Part shown: positions 8,736-16,697 of the stretch, piece by piece
Layout of the letters: every line of letters begins with the position of its first letter
Numbering within the stretch: the stretch's first letter is position 1
Assembly: GCA_900299125.1 (NCBI GenBank)
Contig: OMIR01000041.1
Coordinates: 1-35,250, forward strand
DNA: 35,250 nucleotides
Origin: Nitrosopumilales archaeon
GTDB taxonomy: Archaea > Thermoproteota > Nitrososphaeria > Nitrososphaerales > Nitrosopumilaceae
Direction: 5' to 3'
The notes under the pieces: model-generated
The model's database searches: none
Told to the model about the DNA's origin: nothing
Seen by the model: the letters and a program-made list of their open reading frames with translations, nothing else
Program-made: the position numbers and the translations under genes

Positions 8736-9890
8736 TCACACAATGCACTCTATTACCTGGTCCTGCTGAATTCTTGAAATTTGAGGGTAGAATGGGAGTG
8801 AGATTACTTCTTTGTATGTCATCTCTGAATTATCAAGTTTGTCGTATATCTTGGCTTTCTTTTTAAACACTGTAAATTTGTGTAGTGGTTTGTAGTGAAC
8901 AGAAGTTCGTATGCCTTGAGACAACATCTTCCTAAACAAAGCATCTCTGGATATTTTGTAGTCTTTCTTTATTTTTATGATGTAGAGATGAAATGCCTCT
9001 GTAGAATCCCTTTGAATCTTTGGTGTGCTTATTCCTTTTACATTATCTAATTTAGAATTATAGTATTCAAATGCTCTCTTTCTATCGGAATTTAATTTGT
9101 TTATTCTTTCTAACTGGCTTAGTCCCAATGCAGATCTAATCTCATCTAATCTGTAATTATAGCCAGGTTCTAAAACATCATAATCCCATGGTTTGCCGTG
9201 AGTGTATCGTTCTTTTAGTGATTTGAGTATCCCGTGATTTCGTAGAGTGCTTATGTATTTTGCAATCTTTCCAGAATTAGTGGTGATCATGCCACCTTCA
9301 ATAGATGTAATGTTTTTTGTTGGATAAAAGCTAAAACAGCCTGCACTTCCAAATGTTCCTACGTGTCTTTTATTGTATTTAGATCCAATTGCATGTGCAC
9401 AGTCTTCAATTACGATGAGATTATTTTTCTTAGCAATTCTTCCAATATCTGTCATGTTGCAAGGTTTCCCTGCAAAATGAACTGGAAGTATAGCTTTTGT
9501 CTTTGATGTGATACTTTTTTCAATGGATTTAACTGAAATATTGAGATCATCGTTGATGTCAGCAAGTACTGGTGTTGCACCAGACAATAATACTGAGCTT
9601 GCAGTTGCTACAAACGTCATGTCTGGAATTATTACCTCATCTCCGTTACCAATCCCAGCACTCTTTATTGTCAAATGTAATGCTGATGTGGCATTAGAAA
9701 CGCCTATAGCAAATTTAGCCCCAGCAAATTTGGCAAACGCATTCTCAAATTCGCGTAATATTGGCCCATCGGTAAGCAAGGGTGATTCTAGAGCCTTCAA
9801 AACCGCCTGCTTGTCTTTTTTTGTAATCAATGGGGAAAAAAACGGGACTCCTATTGATCTACTAAAGGCATCACCGTCAGTTATCTTCAA
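8736..9890 (-). CDS. DegT/DnrJ/EryC1-family sugar aminotransferase
   Basis: This 384-residue PLP enzyme reads F-S-P-L near the start, S-N-A-T-S-A-L-H-L PLP-phosphate loop near 65-73, I-E-D-C-A-H-A-I-G-S near 161-170, and F-Y-P-T-K-N-I-T near 188-195. It retains the Schiff-base lysine (K192), so it is a true 4- or 3-aminotransferase acting on a keto nucleotide-sugar. Relatives include ArnB, PseC, FdtB and DesV. The start is TTG at 9890, with an AT-rich TTAATAAT element about 26-30 nt upstream on the minus strand. It belongs to a minus-strand run of sugar genes. Together with RmlA/RmlB and the cupin isomerase at 23.5 kb it could form an FdtB-like step, but the substrate is not determinable. Confidence 0.88.
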   Translation of the reverse strand: MKITDGDAFSRSIGVPFFSPLITKKDKQAVLKALESPLLTDGPILREFENAFAKFAGAKFAIGVSNATSALHLTIKSAGIGNGDEVIIPDMTFVATASSVLLSGATPVLADINDDLNISVKSIEKSITSKTKAILPVHFAGKPCNMTDIGRIAKKNNLIVIEDCAHAIGSKYNKRHVGTFGSAGCFSFYPTKNITSIEGGMITTNSGKIAKYISTLRNHGILKSLKERYTHGKPWDYDVLEPGYNYRLDEIRSALGLSQLERINKLNSDRKRAFEYYNSKLDNVKGISTPKIQRDSTEAFHLYIIKIKKDYKISRDALFRKMLSQGIRTSVHYKPLHKFTVFKKKAKIYDKLDNSEMTYKEVISLPFYPQISRIQQDQVIECIV

Positions 9891-9919
9891 ATCTACGTTA
9901 TAATGCTAAAATGATATTA

Positions 9920-11104
9920 TTAACTCTCTCTTAGAATGTTTTTGTATACTTGTAGTATATTTTGAGCCATGGTTTTTGAATTACAAACATCATGAACCAA
10001 TCTGTAACCACTCTCTCCATATTTTGTTCTAGTTTTTTCATCTGTAATTAGATGCAGAATAGCTTTTGCAAGGTATTCTGCATTGTCTGGTTCGACCAAA
10101 ATCGCATTGTCTCCGTCTGTAATTGTAAATGGGATTCCATGTGCAGTTGTACTTATGGTTGGTTTTCTAAATGCGAATCCTTCCAATGGAGTTAATGGAG
10201 ATAATTCCCATCTGGATGGTAATACAAGAAATTGACACTCAGAATATGCTGCAAGTACTTCGTCACGTGAGGGTTTTTTTATAACGATAATTTTGTCTGC
10301 AATCTTTAACTCATTAATCATTTTGAGCATTTGTGATTCAAAACCAAAATCTACTCCCATTATCACTAATTTGACATTTAGAACTGCTTGCTCATTTTGT
10401 ATCAATGCAAATGCCTTTACTAATAGATCCACGCCTTTCACATAAGCAAATCTGCCGACAAACAATATGTAATGGGTTACAATGTTATGTTTAGCTTTAA
10501 AACTTTCAGCGCGTATCTGCAGCTTTTCTAGATCAACACCATTTCTTACTATGACTAATTTCGATTCTGGACAGAATTGAGAAAATATTTTCCTTTCATA
10601 CTCGTTACCAATAGTGATCATTGTTGATTGATTAATTATAAAACGAATCATGGGAAACTGAACTCTGTATAATAGTTTCTTTATGATACTATCAGAAATA
10701 TCTGGATGAGATGTCAATCCACCCTGATCGGTTAAAACCAAAGGAATTTTTTTCTTTTTTGCAATTAATGCAGCAACAAAAGATTGAAAGCTCCTTACTC
10801 CAATGGTGTGGATTATGTCTGGCTTGTCTTTTAATATCTGAAAGTACATACCGGGATTAATAAAAAATAATTGCAAGTAAAACCATACATGCGATCGATT
10901 GATCTTGAATTTATCAACAGACTCGATTCTAGGGAGTTTTTTGTTAAATGTGTGTGCATTGTTTGCCAAATCCATATCTGTAGTGTAAATGGTTACATCA
11001 TGATCCATCTGTGAAATCCCTTTAGCAATATCTATGCACAAATGCATTATGCCACCAAATTGTGTGGCAGGAAGTGATGCAGGACAAACTAGCGCTATTT
11101 TCAT
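9920..11104 (-). CDS. GT4-family glycosyltransferase
   Basis: This 394-residue GT-B protein has the N-terminal acceptor domain motif F-G-G-I-M-H near 16-21, a linker with L-F-V-G-R-F-A-Y-V-K-G-V-D near 214-226, and a C-terminal donor domain. The donor domain shows L-S-P-L-T-P-L-E-G-F-A near 304-314, then a G-I-P-F-T-I-T-D-G turn. The glutamate-containing E-G-F-A segment is the usual nucleotide-sugar contact of GT4 enzymes. There is no signal peptide or membrane segment, so it acts at the cytoplasmic face. The ATG start is clear. It lies 29 bp upstream of the aminotransferase gene on the same strand and is presumably co-expressed. Confidence 0.88.
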   Translation of the reverse strand: MKIALVCPASLPATQFGGIMHLCIDIAKGISQMDHDVTIYTTDMDLANNAHTFNKKLPRIESVDKFKINRSHVWFYLQLFFINPGMYFQILKDKPDIIHTIGVRSFQSFVAALIAKKKKIPLVLTDQGGLTSHPDISDSIIKKLLYRVQFPMIRFIINQSTMITIGNEYERKIFSQFCPESKLVIVRNGVDLEKLQIRAESFKAKHNIVTHYILFVGRFAYVKGVDLLVKAFALIQNEQAVLNVKLVIMGVDFGFESQMLKMINELKIADKIIVIKKPSRDEVLAAYSECQFLVLPSRWELSPLTPLEGFAFRKPTISTTAHGIPFTITDGDNAILVEPDNAEYLAKAILHLITDEKTRTKYGESGYRLVHDVCNSKTMAQNILQVYKNILRES

Positions 11105-11159
11105 TCTTGTTATATCTTGAGAACTATTCTAATGTAATAAAGACTGCCAAACATTTCTT

Positions 11160-11936
11160 CTATTGTTTATCTGCAAATATTAAACCATAATTTTGCTTTT
11201 CAGATTTTGTAATTATGTTAAATCCAAATTCCTGTAATTTCATCTTTATCTTCTTTAAGCGTTCCAAATCATTGTTTATAATATGATATTCCATGCTGAT
11301 TTTCTTTATTTTTTTAAAATGATCTTCTGATAATGAATCCAAGATGTCGTATTCTGCTCCTTCACAATCAAGTTTTATCAAATCAACTTCTATGCATTTT
11401 GAATCTATTACATCTCCTAGAGTAGTTGAGTTAATTTTGACATAATTCTCCCCAGATCCGTAAATTGTATGAGCCGCATTATCAGTTCTGTTGAGATAAA
11501 TCTTGAGTGGTTCACTTGTACCTGAAACTGCCAAATTAAACGCAGATACATTATCCAGATTGTTTAGTCGTATGTTTTCCAATAAAACATCATAATTTTC
11601 CTTTACTGGCTCAAATGATATGATCTTTCCAGTTCGACAAAACTGAGAGGCATAAACTGAAAAAAGACCTATGTGAGCACCTATGTCTATGATGGTGTCA
11701 TTATGATTAATCTCGAAATTTTTTACATTATACTCTTGAATAATCCATACGTTAACAAATGCTTCAATATCTGTAGAATTTGTTCTTAACTTCAAATGCT
11801 TGCCGTTTCTTAAATGCAATACAAATGACGGCGTTCTAATCAATCCATAATGAGCAAGTGGTACAACGTACCAATTTTTCACTAGCTTAATGATCTTAAC
11901 TAATATCGATAATTTTGTACCAGTATTAGACTCCAT
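11160..11936 (-). CDS. FkbM-family SAM-dependent methyltransferase
   Basis: The 258-residue protein has the FkbM Rossmann core: I-I-D-I-G-A-H-I-G-L-F SAM-binding motif near 84-94, an acidic S-F-E-P-V motif near 114-118, and V-D-L-I-K-L-D-C-E-G-A-E near 183-194, which is the hallmark of the family. FkbM-type enzymes O-methylate hydroxyls on sugars and polyketides, and here probably a glycan residue. The N-terminal 60 residues lack strong features. It begins with ATG at 11936, divergent from the SDR at 12040, and is followed by the GT4 gene after 55 bp. Confidence 0.88.
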   Translation of the reverse strand: MESNTGTKLSILVKIIKLVKNWYVVPLAHYGLIRTPSFVLHLRNGKHLKLRTNSTDIEAFVNVWIIQEYNVKNFEINHNDTIIDIGAHIGLFSVYASQFCRTGKIISFEPVKENYDVLLENIRLNNLDNVSAFNLAVSGTSEPLKIYLNRTDNAAHTIYGSGENYVKINSTTLGDVIDSKCIEVDLIKLDCEGAEYDILDSLSEDHFKKIKKISMEYHIINNDLERLKKIKMKLQEFGFNIITKSEKQNYGLIFADKQ

Positions 11937-12039
11937 ACTGATTCTGAAATAGTTTTGAATCTAAAGTTTATGCTATTTGTTAATTTGAGGATCTATTACT
12001 AACTACAGTTAATAGACAGATCAATGAAAAACTAAAAAT

Positions 12040-12978
12040 ATGAAAATAATGATAACTGGTGGCCTTGGTTTTATTGGCAGCCATCTGGCAGAAGAATTAA
12101 TAAAAAGAAATCATAACCTTGTTCTATTAACAAAAACCTATTCAAAAAAATCTAATGTAAAGACAATAAAAAAACGAGTTCAAATAGAGAAAATCGATAT
12201 AACAAATTTTTCCAAATTGGGTAACAGTATTGAAAAACATAGACCAGATGTAATCATACATCTGGCAGGTCAGACATCTCATACAAAATCATTTGAAGAG
12301 CCTTTGCAAGATGTGGACTCTAACACAAAATCCACTCTATTCATTCTGGAAAAAATTAGAAAATTAAATCTAAAGTGTAAATTCATACTGGGCAGCACAT
12401 TCATAGTTGTGGGAAAACCAAAATCTCTTCCAGTTGATGAGGATACTCCTTGTAACCCTACAACAATCTATGGAACTAACAGGCTCTCAAGTGAATATTA
12501 CTGTAGGATATATCACAGCGTTTTTGGGTTAGACACGTTAGTATTCCGCATAACCAACTCATTTGGACCACGTGAACAATATCTATCGAATAAAAATGCC
12601 ATTAATCACCTGATTTACAAGGCCTACAAGGGAGAAGATATCACTATTTTCAATCAAGGCAAATTCTTTCGTGATATGATCTATGTTTCCGATGTTGTTT
12701 CTGCAATACTTACCATTATGAACAAAGGAAAATCTGGAAATTTGTACTGGATCTCTTCTGGAAAAAAAGTCTGGTTTTATCAACTTGGTAAATGGTTAAC
12801 AGAACTTACCGGTACAAAAGTAAAATATGTTCCAACCCCAAAATACACCAAACGTGTCGATGTGGGGAATTTTGTGGTAAACAACTCCAAATTATGTGCG
12901 CTTGGATGGAAACCTAAAACGACTGTAAAGTCTGGAATACAAGATAGCCTAAGATATTTTCAACATATGCAACTTTGA
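12040..12978 (+). CDS. Extended SDR nucleotide-sugar epimerase/dehydratase-like protein with Y-x-x-x-R
   Basis: This 312-residue SDR has T-G-G-L-G-F-I-G at 6-13, H-L-A-G-Q-T-S near 74-80, F-G-P-R-E-Q, R-D-M-I-Y-V-S-D-V, and an L-G-W-K-P C-terminal motif. The family resembles CDP-paratose 2-epimerase and UDP-glucose 4-epimerase. The catalytic motif reads Y144-G-T-N-R148, so the usual Lys is replaced by Arg. The serine loop reads L-G-S-T-F-I-V-V-G instead of the common S-S-x-x-V-Y-G. Activity may therefore be altered, but the fold is intact. It has an ATG start and is monocistronic: it is divergent from the FkbM gene and followed by a 222-bp gap. Confidence 0.75.
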   Translation: MKIMITGGLGFIGSHLAEELIKRNHNLVLLTKTYSKKSNVKTIKKRVQIEKIDITNFSKLGNSIEKHRPDVIIHLAGQTSHTKSFEEPLQDVDSNTKSTLFILEKIRKLNLKCKFILGSTFIVVGKPKSLPVDEDTPCNPTTIYGTNRLSSEYYCRIYHSVFGLDTLVFRITNSFGPREQYLSNKNAINHLIYKAYKGEDITIFNQGKFFRDMIYVSDVVSAILTIMNKGKSGNLYWISSGKKVWFYQLGKWLTELTGTKVKYVPTPKYTKRVDVGNFVVNNSKLCALGWKPKTTVKSGIQDSLRYFQHMQL

Positions 12979-13103
12979 TGTTTCATACTCTCGATTACTC
13001 GCATCGATTAACTAATTTCAACTTGATTTTTATTTAGCAGATAAAATATTGTTCAGCTAGTAGTTATATCGAAAATAATAGAGTCATGAGTAACTATTAT
13101 TAG

Positions 13104-13176
13104 TTGTACAAAAATATCATTCACTATTCTTGAATGACAGTATTAAACATCTTTGTTCATTTTTGTATTTGTACAA
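13104..13176. repeat. Two copies of the palindrome TTGTACAA in the gap before the Wzx-like gene
   Basis: The 8-bp perfect palindrome TTGTACAA occurs at 13104-13111 and again at 13169-13176. The second copy lies 25-32 nt before the ATG at 13201, where the TATA element is expected. A 7-bp inverted repeat (13117-13123 and 13131-13137) lies between the copies. Together these could be an operator overlapping the promoter; no regulator gene is present nearby. The rest of the 222-bp gap (12979-13200) contains no convincing gene. Confidence 0.35.
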
Positions 13177-13200
13177 TACTGTCCAATTCAGAATCTAATC

Positions 13201-14367
13201 ATGACTCGTAATAGCTGGAAAAAAATAAGCGATATTTTTGTATCCTTCAGAGGGCTTTCGATTGTAGGCATAAGCGATATATCGAGTAGTACAATTTCCT
13301 CAGTTTTTTGGTTGTATATGGCGACCATTCTTGGCGCAAGTCAATATGGTCAGATAAGCTATCTTCTTGCAATTGCAGGAATGTCATCTACTCTAGCATC
13401 ACTAGGATCACAGAATACCATTGTTGTGTACACAGCAAAAAATATCCCAATACAGTCTTCGCTTTTCTTTTTAATCATTGTTTCTGGCTGCGTTGCATCT
13501 GCAATATTGTTCTTTATTTTTGGAAATAATGCAGTTTCAATATATGTAATAGCAGTGATTATCTCGGGTCTTGCAATTTCAGAAATACTGGGCAGAAAAC
13601 AATACGAGATCTATGCAAAATATCTGATAACCCAAAAAATCCTGATGGTCGGATTGGCCTTATCGTTATATCACTGGATAGGAATTAATGGAGTAATCAT
13701 TGGGATTGGAATTTCATTTCTGATTTATGTTATCAGAATATACAAGGGTTTCAAAACTACCAAGATTGATTTTTCATTAATCAAATCACATAGAGGATTT
13801 ATGTCAAATGTTTATGTATCTGATATCTTTTCGGCACTAAATGGTTCTATTGATAGAATAGTCATCACACCTATACTGGGATTTGTCGCACTTGGGAATT
13901 ATCAGTTAGGAATTCAATTCCTAGCAATTACGTATGTTTTACCCAATATAATATCCAAATACATAATGCCAGATGATGCTAGTGGTATCAGTAACGTAAA
14001 GATCAAAAAACTCTCCATCTTGATATCTGTAATTCTCTCTACACTGGGAATCATTTTGTCACCAATGGTAGTTCCTGTTCTATTTCCGCAATATGGTCAT
14101 GCTGTACAAGTAATACAAATAACAAGTTTAGCTGTTGTACCGCATACTATTTCTGCTATTTATGCATCAAAATTACTTGGGACAGAAAATACACGCATTC
14201 TCCTTTTCAGCTCAGTGATAAATTTTGTAGCGTTATTGTCTGCATTGCTTACAATCGGGCAAATATTTGGAATAAATGGAATGGCACTTTCTTATGTTAT
14301 ATCAGTTGTTGCAACCTATGTTTTCTTTTATGTTGCAACTAGAACAAAGAAAATACAGTTGTTCTGA
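13201..14367 (+). CDS. Wzx-like oligosaccharide flippase (MOP superfamily)
   Basis: This polytopic protein of about 388 residues has roughly twelve hydrophobic helices spread evenly over its length. Short charged cytoplasmic loops separate them, as in Wzx/RfbX polysaccharide-repeat flippases of the MOP (MVF/PST) superfamily. Early in the protein a G-A-S-Q-Y-G motif and an S-Y-L-L-A-I-A-G helix match the conserved N-terminal repeat. The ATG at 13201 is preferred; an upstream TTG at 13153 would add 16 residues with no family support. It presumably flips the lipid-linked glycan made by this island across the membrane. It is convergent with the short neuB gene. Confidence 0.8.
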   Translation: MTRNSWKKISDIFVSFRGLSIVGISDISSSTISSVFWLYMATILGASQYGQISYLLAIAGMSSTLASLGSQNTIVVYTAKNIPIQSSLFFLIIVSGCVASAILFFIFGNNAVSIYVIAVIISGLAISEILGRKQYEIYAKYLITQKILMVGLALSLYHWIGINGVIIGIGISFLIYVIRIYKGFKTTKIDFSLIKSHRGFMSNVYVSDIFSALNGSIDRIVITPILGFVALGNYQLGIQFLAITYVLPNIISKYIMPDDASGISNVKIKKLSILISVILSTLGIILSPMVVPVLFPQYGHAVQVIQITSLAVVPHTISAIYASKLLGTENTRILLFSSVINFVALLSALLTIGQIFGINGMALSYVISVVATYVFFYVATRTKKIQLF

Positions 14368-14408
14368 GATGAACGTCTCAAACAAATCGATATGAGTACA
14401 ATCTGGAC

Positions 14409-15107
14409 TTATTTGAGTATTGTTTCTGATATGCGAATCAATTTAACCAGATTTGCCGTCTCGTCATAATCAAAGCTCACATTGTTATCTATGAAATCTT
14501 TCGATTTGTCTCCAGTAATGTGGAATTCAACTATCTTGGCACCAAGTGATACTGCAGTCAATGGAGCAAGAAAATGTGGACAATGATTAGAATAACCATC
14601 AAAATCTTTGATATTTCGAAAATCTATGTCCTTAAGATCATATGGGTATTTTGGAACACAGTATAGCCATGATATCTGCTCATTATTGAAATATTTTGTA
14701 GTTTTAGGGGATAACTCACTACTAATTATCACCTGTTTTCCCGTGCGCAAAACCTTATTGATTAATTCAGAATCTTTGTTCTCAAAAAGTGGCTTTCCAT
14801 CATGTACTCTGATCTTGAATCTTTTTACATAATCATTCAAAAAATCAACAGCTTCTGGATACATGGGGGTACAAAACCATTCTATGCCTACAGAAGATGC
14901 AATTCTGTCGATTTCATCTATGTTGTTTTGAGATATTGCTGCTTTTGCAAGACGCGCATGTTCTGGGTGATCTTTTACTGCTTCTGCACGATATGCTTGA
15001 AATTTGACTGCATCACATCCTGTTTTCTTTGCATTTTCCATCATATTTTTTGCTAATGCGAAATTGCCGTCCCAGTTAACACCTATCTCGGCAACAACAA
15101 ATACCAT
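14409..15107 (-). CDS. neuB: Short NeuB-family nonulosonic acid synthase (no SAF/antifreeze domain)
   Basis: The 232-residue protein matches the TIM-barrel of N-acetylneuraminate, legionaminate and pseudaminate synthases. Seen in order: V-A-E-I-G-V-N-W-D-G at 5-14, A-V-K-F-Q-A near 33-38, F-C-T-P-M-Y near 77-82, the Y-P-Y-D-L segment, G-Y-S-N-H-C, and G-A-K-I-V-E-F-H-I-T-G-D near the end. NeuB condenses phosphoenolpyruvate with an N-acyl hexosamine. Typical members are about 340 residues and end with a SAF domain that contributes to the partner active site; here the frame stops after the barrel with no SAF-like sequence downstream. The ATG start has a TATA box exactly 26 nt upstream. NeuC and NeuA lie 16-20 kb away in the same island. 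Confidence 0.82.
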   Translation of the reverse strand: MVFVVAEIGVNWDGNFALAKNMMENAKKTGCDAVKFQAYRAEAVKDHPEHARLAKAAISQNNIDEIDRIASSVGIEWFCTPMYPEAVDFLNDYVKRFKIRVHDGKPLFENKDSELINKVLRTGKQVIISSELSPKTTKYFNNEQISWLYCVPKYPYDLKDIDFRNIKDFDGYSNHCPHFLAPLTAVSLGAKIVEFHITGDKSKDFIDNNVSFDYDETANLVKLIRISETILK

Positions 15108-15128
15108 TCACATTCTCTTTGTTACGAG

Positions 15129-15137
15129 ATATAAAAA
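15129..15137 (-). promoter_or_regulatory. TATA box for the neuB-like gene
   Basis: Read on the minus strand, TTTTTATAT is centred about 26 nt before the ATG at 15107. This is canonical archaeal promoter spacing and implies a leaderless transcript. Confidence 0.55.
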
Positions 15138-15199
15138 TATGAATCGATTGGAATATTGCTCGTAACTGTGTCTAGATATGTAATATGCATTAATCTTCA

Positions 15200-16033
15200 T
15201 CAAGATTTCATTACAGCGATATACCTAGTAAATGACGTAAAATCAAAATTCTTCAATAATTGATCTATTCTATCAAATGTCTTTTCAATATTGTGATATG
15301 TGATGAATTTATCTTTGAACGACATTGGAATTCTTGGCATATATTCTGGTGTGAGCTCCCACGAATGTATGTAAAATGAAGCTGGGATATTTTTTCTTTC
15401 ATATTCCTTAATTGATTTCTTGATTGTGTTCATGGGTAGGAGTCTAAGGTAAAATCCTCCCGCCGTAGGGATCTTCTTACCCAGAAATTTACCTATCGAT
15501 AATGGGAACTCTAAAATTTTGCCGCTTGGGTCATCTTGCAGAAGCTTTTTTGTTATCTTGTATGGTTTTGTTTCCGCTTCAGAAAAACCATACATGCCAG
15601 TTTTTACAGGCATGATACTACTATCATATACATATCCGTGGTCTGCAAGTGTGTCTATTACCCAACTGCTTTGATGGTTTAAGGAAAATGTCGGCGCTCT
15701 AAATCCTTTTGAGCGATTACCTGTCATCTCTGCAAATTTTTTGAGCTCATCTGGAAATCTTTCCTTAAAGCCAGGAGAATCTAGTCTTGTATGGTGCATT
15801 GTATGAAATCCTACCTCATGTCCATTTTCAATTATTTTGTCCATGATCTCTGGCGTGTGCCTTAAGGTCTCACCGACAACAAAGAATGTGGCATAGCTGT
15901 CATTGATTCTTAGTAAATCAAGAATTTTGTCTATTCCTTTAGCAACTTTGGGTTCCCTATTCTTACCGTCCAAATATTTTTGGACTAGTTGTGGATGAAA
16001 CCAATCCTCAAAATCGATTCCTAAAATATTCAT
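15200..16033 (-). CDS. Polysaccharide deacetylase (NodB homology, CE4 type)
   Basis: The 277-residue protein contains the NodB domain: D-F-E-D-W-F at 7-12 supplies the catalytic and metal Asp, and G-H-E-V-G-F-H-T-M-H-H at 71-81 gives the metal-binding H-x-x-x-H pair (H77, H81). G-F-R-A-P-T-F-S near 113-120 and a C-terminal F-Y-I-H-S-W-E segment complete the set. The architecture resembles the exosortase/EPS-associated deacetylases that carry a DUF3473-type tail. No signal peptide is visible, so it probably acts on cytoplasmic nucleotide-sugar or lipid-linked intermediates, for example an N-acetyl sugar. The start lies 8 bp after the stop of the acyltransferase gene, so both are in one operon. 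Confidence 0.85.
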   Translation of the reverse strand: MNILGIDFEDWFHPQLVQKYLDGKNREPKVAKGIDKILDLLRINDSYATFFVVGETLRHTPEIMDKIIENGHEVGFHTMHHTRLDSPGFKERFPDELKKFAEMTGNRSKGFRAPTFSLNHQSSWVIDTLADHGYVYDSSIMPVKTGMYGFSEAETKPYKITKKLLQDDPSGKILEFPLSIGKFLGKKIPTAGGFYLRLLPMNTIKKSIKEYERKNIPASFYIHSWELTPEYMPRIPMSFKDKFITYHNIEKTFDRIDQLLKNFDFTSFTRYIAVMKS

Positions 16034-16041
16034 GGTATCAT

Positions 16042-16647
16042 CTAGTGTTCAATCTTCTTTACAACTCTTGCTGGATTACCGACAACCACACAATAATCTG
16101 GCACGTCCTGAGTTACTACGCTACCAGGAGATACAATGGAGTTCTCACCAATTGTGACTCCTGCCATTACAATTGAACCTGGCGTGATTACAGCTCCTGA
16201 CTTGATTATTACAGGTTCTACCTTTCTTGGATATGCTCCCTTTTTGAGAAAAAGATTCGCGGTAGGATTTATGTGAGCAAAGATCATTGTATTTGCCCCC
16301 AATGTGACATTGTCCCCTATTGTGATAATTTGTGGATAAACTAAATCAATTTGGACATACGGACAAATATGACAATTTTTTCCTATCTTTACTCCTCTCG
16401 CTCTTTGTATGTAAACTGCAAAACCAGAATGTACCGATGAATATGCTAGGCAGTGCAATATCCATGAGCGAAGAATCTTGAATTTGATTCTGGTCTTGCC
16501 AATACTACCTTTGTATCCATAATATTCCATCAGTTCTTTTTCATTTACTGATAGTGCGTCCTCAATGTCTTTCATCAGATGTACAAAAAGTCTAAAACAC
16601 AATGCTATAACTTTTGGGTAGAAAAAATTTGATCTAATTAAGGACAA
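16042..16647 (-). CDS. Left-handed beta-helix (hexapeptide repeat) acyltransferase
   Basis: The 201-residue protein has a helical N-terminal part (1-95) followed by hexapeptide repeats from about residue 97. It closes with V-V-V-G-N-P-A-R-V-V, the typical end of serine-acetyltransferase/WcaF-like O-acetyltransferases. The acyl donor is normally acetyl-CoA. Because the gene is divergent by only a few tens of bp from an FkbH-ACP cassette, an acyl-ACP donor is conceivable (inference). The TTG start at 16647 is uncertain; an ATG at 16575 would remove 24 residues of a weakly conserved N-terminus. It is co-directional with the deacetylase gene and 8 bp from it. Confidence 0.82.
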   Translation of the reverse strand: MSLIRSNFFYPKVIALCFRLFVHLMKDIEDALSVNEKELMEYYGYKGSIGKTRIKFKILRSWILHCLAYSSVHSGFAVYIQRARGVKIGKNCHICPYVQIDLVYPQIITIGDNVTLGANTMIFAHINPTANLFLKKGAYPRKVEPVIIKSGAVITPGSIVMAGVTIGENSIVSPGSVVTQDVPDYCVVVGNPARVVKKIEH

Positions 16648-16663
16648 TTAGATCATTAGGTCG

Positions 16664-16671
16664 AAATATTT
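16664..16671. promoter_or_regulatory. Palindromic AAATATTT, candidate shared TATA element of a divergent promoter
   Basis: The gap between the divergent acyltransferase and FkbH starts holds one AT-rich element, AAATATTT, followed by ATT. It lies 20-30 nt from the candidate starts on both strands: TTG 16647 on minus, TTG 16686 or GTG 16698 on plus. A single symmetrical element could therefore serve both directions. The spacing favours GTG 16698 for FkbH. Confidence 0.4.
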
Positions 16672-16697
16672 ATTCTGCGAATAGGTTGTACTTTGTT

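Noticed and set aside
12991-13010. Direct repeat TCGATTA, two copies
   Set aside because: Only 7 bp long and isolated, with no further copies seen; not a CRISPR or an insertion footprint.
13153-13200. Upstream TTG start extending the Wzx-like protein by 16 residues
   Set aside because: The extra residues have no family support, and the ATG at 13201 aligns with the usual start of the first helix region.
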